From Rhizobiales bacterium GAS188 (GTDB lineage Bacteria; Pseudomonadota; Alphaproteobacteria; Rhizobiales; Beijerinckiaceae): 64,000 nucleotides of DNA. The stretch covers positions 868,001 to 932,000 of the forward strand of contig FNSS01000001.1 of NCBI GenBank assembly GCA_900104855.1, given 5' to 3'. Of the stretch, positions 62,180 through 64,000 are shown piece by piece. A program made the position numbers and the translations under genes. Below the pieces are notes generated by a model. It did not search any database, was not told where the DNA came from, and was given only the letters and a program-made list of their open reading frames with translations. Numbering within the stretch: position 1 is the first letter of the stretch; each line of letters begins with the position of its first letter.

Positions 62180-62263
62180 TGGGACCGCGGGCGTCTCGCC
62201 CGCACTTGCGACGGTGAGCCGCGCCGCCGGGAAGGAAGGGCAACCGAGACGGTCGCGGTCCCA
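62180..62263. repeat. Dispersed repeat family A, copy 3
   Basis: TGGGACCGCGGGCGTCTCGC ... GAGACGGTCGCGGTCCCA. It lies between the porin terminator and the end of folC. Confidence 0.88.
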
Positions 62264-62276
62264 GATCAGCCCCAGG

Positions 62277-63605
62277 TCAACGAGGCGGCGTGCCGTTGAC
62301 CTCGAGCACCTCTCCGGCGAAATAGAGCGAGCCGGCGAGCAGGATGCGCGGCGGCACCGGCCAGGCGCGCGCGCTCAGCCTCTCGAGCGCCGCCTCGATG
62401 CCCGGTGCTTCCTCCGCCTTCAATCCGGCCTCGCGCGCCAATTCGGCGAGCTGGCCCGCCGGGCGTCCCGTAGTGCTCGCCAGCAGCGGCACGGCCAGAA
62501 GCTCGGAGGCGAGCCCGTGGAAGGGCCGCAGGAAGCCCGCCGCATCCTTGCTCGACAGCATGGCTGCGATCATCACCAGCGGGCGCGGCGATTGATGCTC
62601 GAGATCCCCCATGGCGGCCGCCAGCACCCGTCCGCCGTCGGGATTATGACCGCCATCGAGCCAGAGCTCGGCGCCGGCCGGAGCCAGCGCCACGAGCTTG
62701 CCCTTGCTCAGCCGCTGCAGCCGCGCCGGCCATTCGGCCGTGCTGAGGCCGCGCTCGAATTCATGTCCGCCGAGGGGGGCGAGTTTCGCCGCCCTCAGCG
62801 CCGCAATCGCGGTCGCGGCATTGATCTGCTGATGGCGGCCGGGCAGGCGCGGCAATGGCAGGTCGAGGAGGCCGTCCTCATCCTCGAAGACCAAGCGGCC
62901 ATTCTCCTCGCGCACATGGAAATCCTCGCGGCCCAGCACCAGCCTGGCGGCGCTGCGTTCGGCTTCCCGGCGCAGCACCGCCTCGGCCTCCGGATAGTCC
63001 TGGGGCGCGATGACCGCAGGCGCGCCGCGCTTGAAGATGCCGGCTTTCTCCTGGGCGATGTCGGCGAGCGTCGATCCGAGCCATTCCTGATGATCGAGCC
63101 CGATCGGCGTGATCACGGTCGCTACGGGTGATCTGATCACATTGGTGGCATCACCCCGACCGCCGAGGCCGACTTCGAGAAGCACCACATCGGCGGGATG
63201 ACGGGCAAAGAGCAGGAAGGTCGCGGCCGTGGTGATCTCGAAGAAGCTGATGTCGCGGCCGGCATTGAGGCGCTCGCAACGCTCGAGGGCCGAGACCAGC
63301 TCCTCCTCGCCGATCAGCTCTCCCGGGGCGCCCTTGCGTCCGAGCCGGATGCGCTCATGGAAGCGCACGAGATGCGGAGAGGTATGCACATGCACGGCGA
63401 GGCCTGCCGCCTCGAGCGTCGCGCGCATGAAGGCGATAGTCGAGCCCTTGCCGTTGGTGCCGCCGACATGGATGACGGGAGGCAGGTGCAGATGCGGGTC
63501 GCCGAGATCCGCGAGCAGGCGCTCGAGCCGCCCGAGCGACAGGTCCATCTTGCGGGCATGCAGCACCAGCAGGCGTTGCAGCAGGGCGTCCGAGGGCAGC
63601 TTCAT
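62277..63605 (-). CDS. folC: Bifunctional folylpolyglutamate synthase/dihydrofolate synthase
   Basis: 442 residues, normal for the family. Mur-ligase fold: P-loop VIHVGGTNGKGSTIAFMRAT, TSPHLVRFHERIRLG, FEITTAATFLLFARHPADVV, LEVGLGGRGDATNVI, ITPIGLDHQEWLGSTLADIA, EKAGIFKRGAPAVIA and the C-terminal WLDGGHNPDGGRVLAAAM. ATP-dependent glutamylation of dihydropteroate and folates. Follows accD on the same strand, the conserved alphaproteobacterial order. Confidence 0.96.
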   Translation of the reverse strand: MKLPSDALLQRLLVLHARKMDLSLGRLERLLADLGDPHLHLPPVIHVGGTNGKGSTIAFMRATLEAAGLAVHVHTSPHLVRFHERIRLGRKGAPGELIGEEELVSALERCERLNAGRDISFFEITTAATFLLFARHPADVVLLEVGLGGRGDATNVIRSPVATVITPIGLDHQEWLGSTLADIAQEKAGIFKRGAPAVIAPQDYPEAEAVLRREAERSAARLVLGREDFHVREENGRLVFEDEDGLLDLPLPRLPGRHQQINAATAIAALRAAKLAPLGGHEFERGLSTAEWPARLQRLSKGKLVALAPAGAELWLDGGHNPDGGRVLAAAMGDLEHQSPRPLVMIAAMLSSKDAAGFLRPFHGLASELLAVPLLASTTGRPAGQLAELAREAGLKAEEAPGIEAALERLSARAWPVPPRILLAGSLYFAGEVLEVNGTPPR

Positions 63606-63673
63606 GATGGTCGTGACGGTTGCGATTGGCTCGATGGCGAATCACAGGACATAGCGCCCCGCTCGCATTGCGC

Positions 63674-63755
63674 AAATGGGCGGCGGCCCATTTGGACCGC
63701 CAAGATCACGCAGGCGATCTTCGTGGTGATAAAGATCTTCGTGGTGATCTTGGCG
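63674..63755. repeat. Nested hairpins and a direct repeat between accD and folC
   Basis: AAATGGGC/GCCCATTT (63674-63681, 63686-63693) forms an 8-base hairpin. CGCCAAGATCAC (63698-63709) is exactly inverted at 63744-63755. Between the latter arms GATCTTCGTGGTGAT is repeated at 63716-63730 and 63734-63748. Terminators or mRNA processing structure within the accD-folC interval are possible. Confidence 0.5.
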
Positions 63756-63770
63756 CGGCTCCCGCGCCGC

Positions 63771-64000
63771 CTATTCGGCGACCGCGGCCAGAATCTGCTC
63801 GTCCGCGGCGGGCAGCATCACCGGTCGCGGCGCATGCATCAGCAATCGGCACAGGCGCGCCAGGGTCGCCCGCATCTCGCCGCGCGGCACCACCATGTCG
63901 ACCATGCCGTGCTCCTTGAGATATTCGGCCTTCTGGAAACCGTCCGGCAGCTTCTCGCGGATGGTCTGCTCGATGACGCGCGGCCCCGCGAAGGCAATCA
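63771..64000 (-). CDS. accD: Acetyl-CoA carboxylase carboxyltransferase subunit beta (partial, C-terminus)
   Basis: The last 76 residues, running in from the right edge. Conserved end of the carboxyltransferase fold: [20 protein letters not shown] and [20 protein letters not shown] are diagnostic of AccD. Ends AAVAE. Catalyses transfer of CO2 from biotin to acetyl-CoA in fatty-acid synthesis with AccA. Upstream of folC on the same strand, 165 bases apart. Confidence 0.95.
   Translation of the reverse strand, partial: IAFAGPRVIEQTIREKLPDGFQKAEYLKEHGMVDMVVPRGEMRATLARLCRLLMHAPRPVMLPAADEQILAAVAE

Overview
The window is about 64 kb of high-GC DNA (roughly 65% by eye) from an alphaproteobacterium, most likely of the Hyphomicrobiales (Rhizobiales). 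Pointers are an IalB-family protein, an Omp25/Omp31-type porin, a DUF1488 protein, a GCG_CRPN-type Gly-rich secreted peptide, the lysA-TIGR02302 (DUF4175) pair, accD-folC, and a GAAC-N7-GAAC LexA box, which is the alphaproteobacterial SOS operator. The genus cannot be named from the sequence. I see no rRNA, tRNA, CRISPR array, insertion sequence or prophage, and the window reads as chromosomal.

Layout. 0-5 kb: 3' part of an aminotransferase gene overlapping a TetR gene, a lone and divergent hemC, and four small genes. 4.4-6.6 kb: groES-groEL behind a perfect CIRCE element. 7-13 kb: a small secreted peptide, then a periplasmic binding protein translationally coupled to a TorS-like hybrid kinase, with an OmpR-type regulator convergent to it. 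13-21 kb: an IalB protein, Tex, and a 1.5 kaa autotransporter with internal repeats. 21.5-24.5 kb: a minus-strand run of ArsR regulator, transglutaminase-like protein, histone-deacetylase-like amidohydrolase and CMD-family protein. 24.5-27 kb: an orphan intrinsic terminator (possible small RNA), cupin and DUF2000 genes divergent from an AraC regulator, and arfB. 27-34 kb: an M20 hydrolase divergent from a complete heterotetrameric sarcosine oxidase operon, soxBDAG.

34-39 kb: a DsbA-like protein, a Leu/Ile/Val-type binding protein, and divergently a luciferase-like monooxygenase followed by two alkylhydroperoxidase-type (CMD) genes, which look like a recurring but functionally unassigned module. 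39-45 kb: a HisKA_2 kinase with duplicated PAS domains and a CheY-like regulator, a methyltransferase, a cytochrome P450 and a LexA-boxed dinB. 45-46 kb: a HigBA toxin-antitoxin pair with a palindromic operator. 46-54 kb: a GMC oxidoreductase, an LhgO-like FAD enzyme, typA/bipA, and a LivH-LivM permease pair with no ATPase or binding protein beside it. 54-64 kb: the TIGR02302 protein, lysA, an aldo/keto reductase, an FolM-like SDR coupled to a glycosyltransferase, an outer-membrane porin, folC and the 3' end of accD.

Intergenic DNA holds at least three families of dispersed palindromic repeats (A: 3 copies, B: 5 copies plus a half copy, C: 2 copies). The most promising leads are the luciferase/CMD module with its phased direct repeats, the binding-protein/hybrid-kinase sensory unit, the unexplained terminator near 24.7 kb, and the repeat architecture of the autotransporter.
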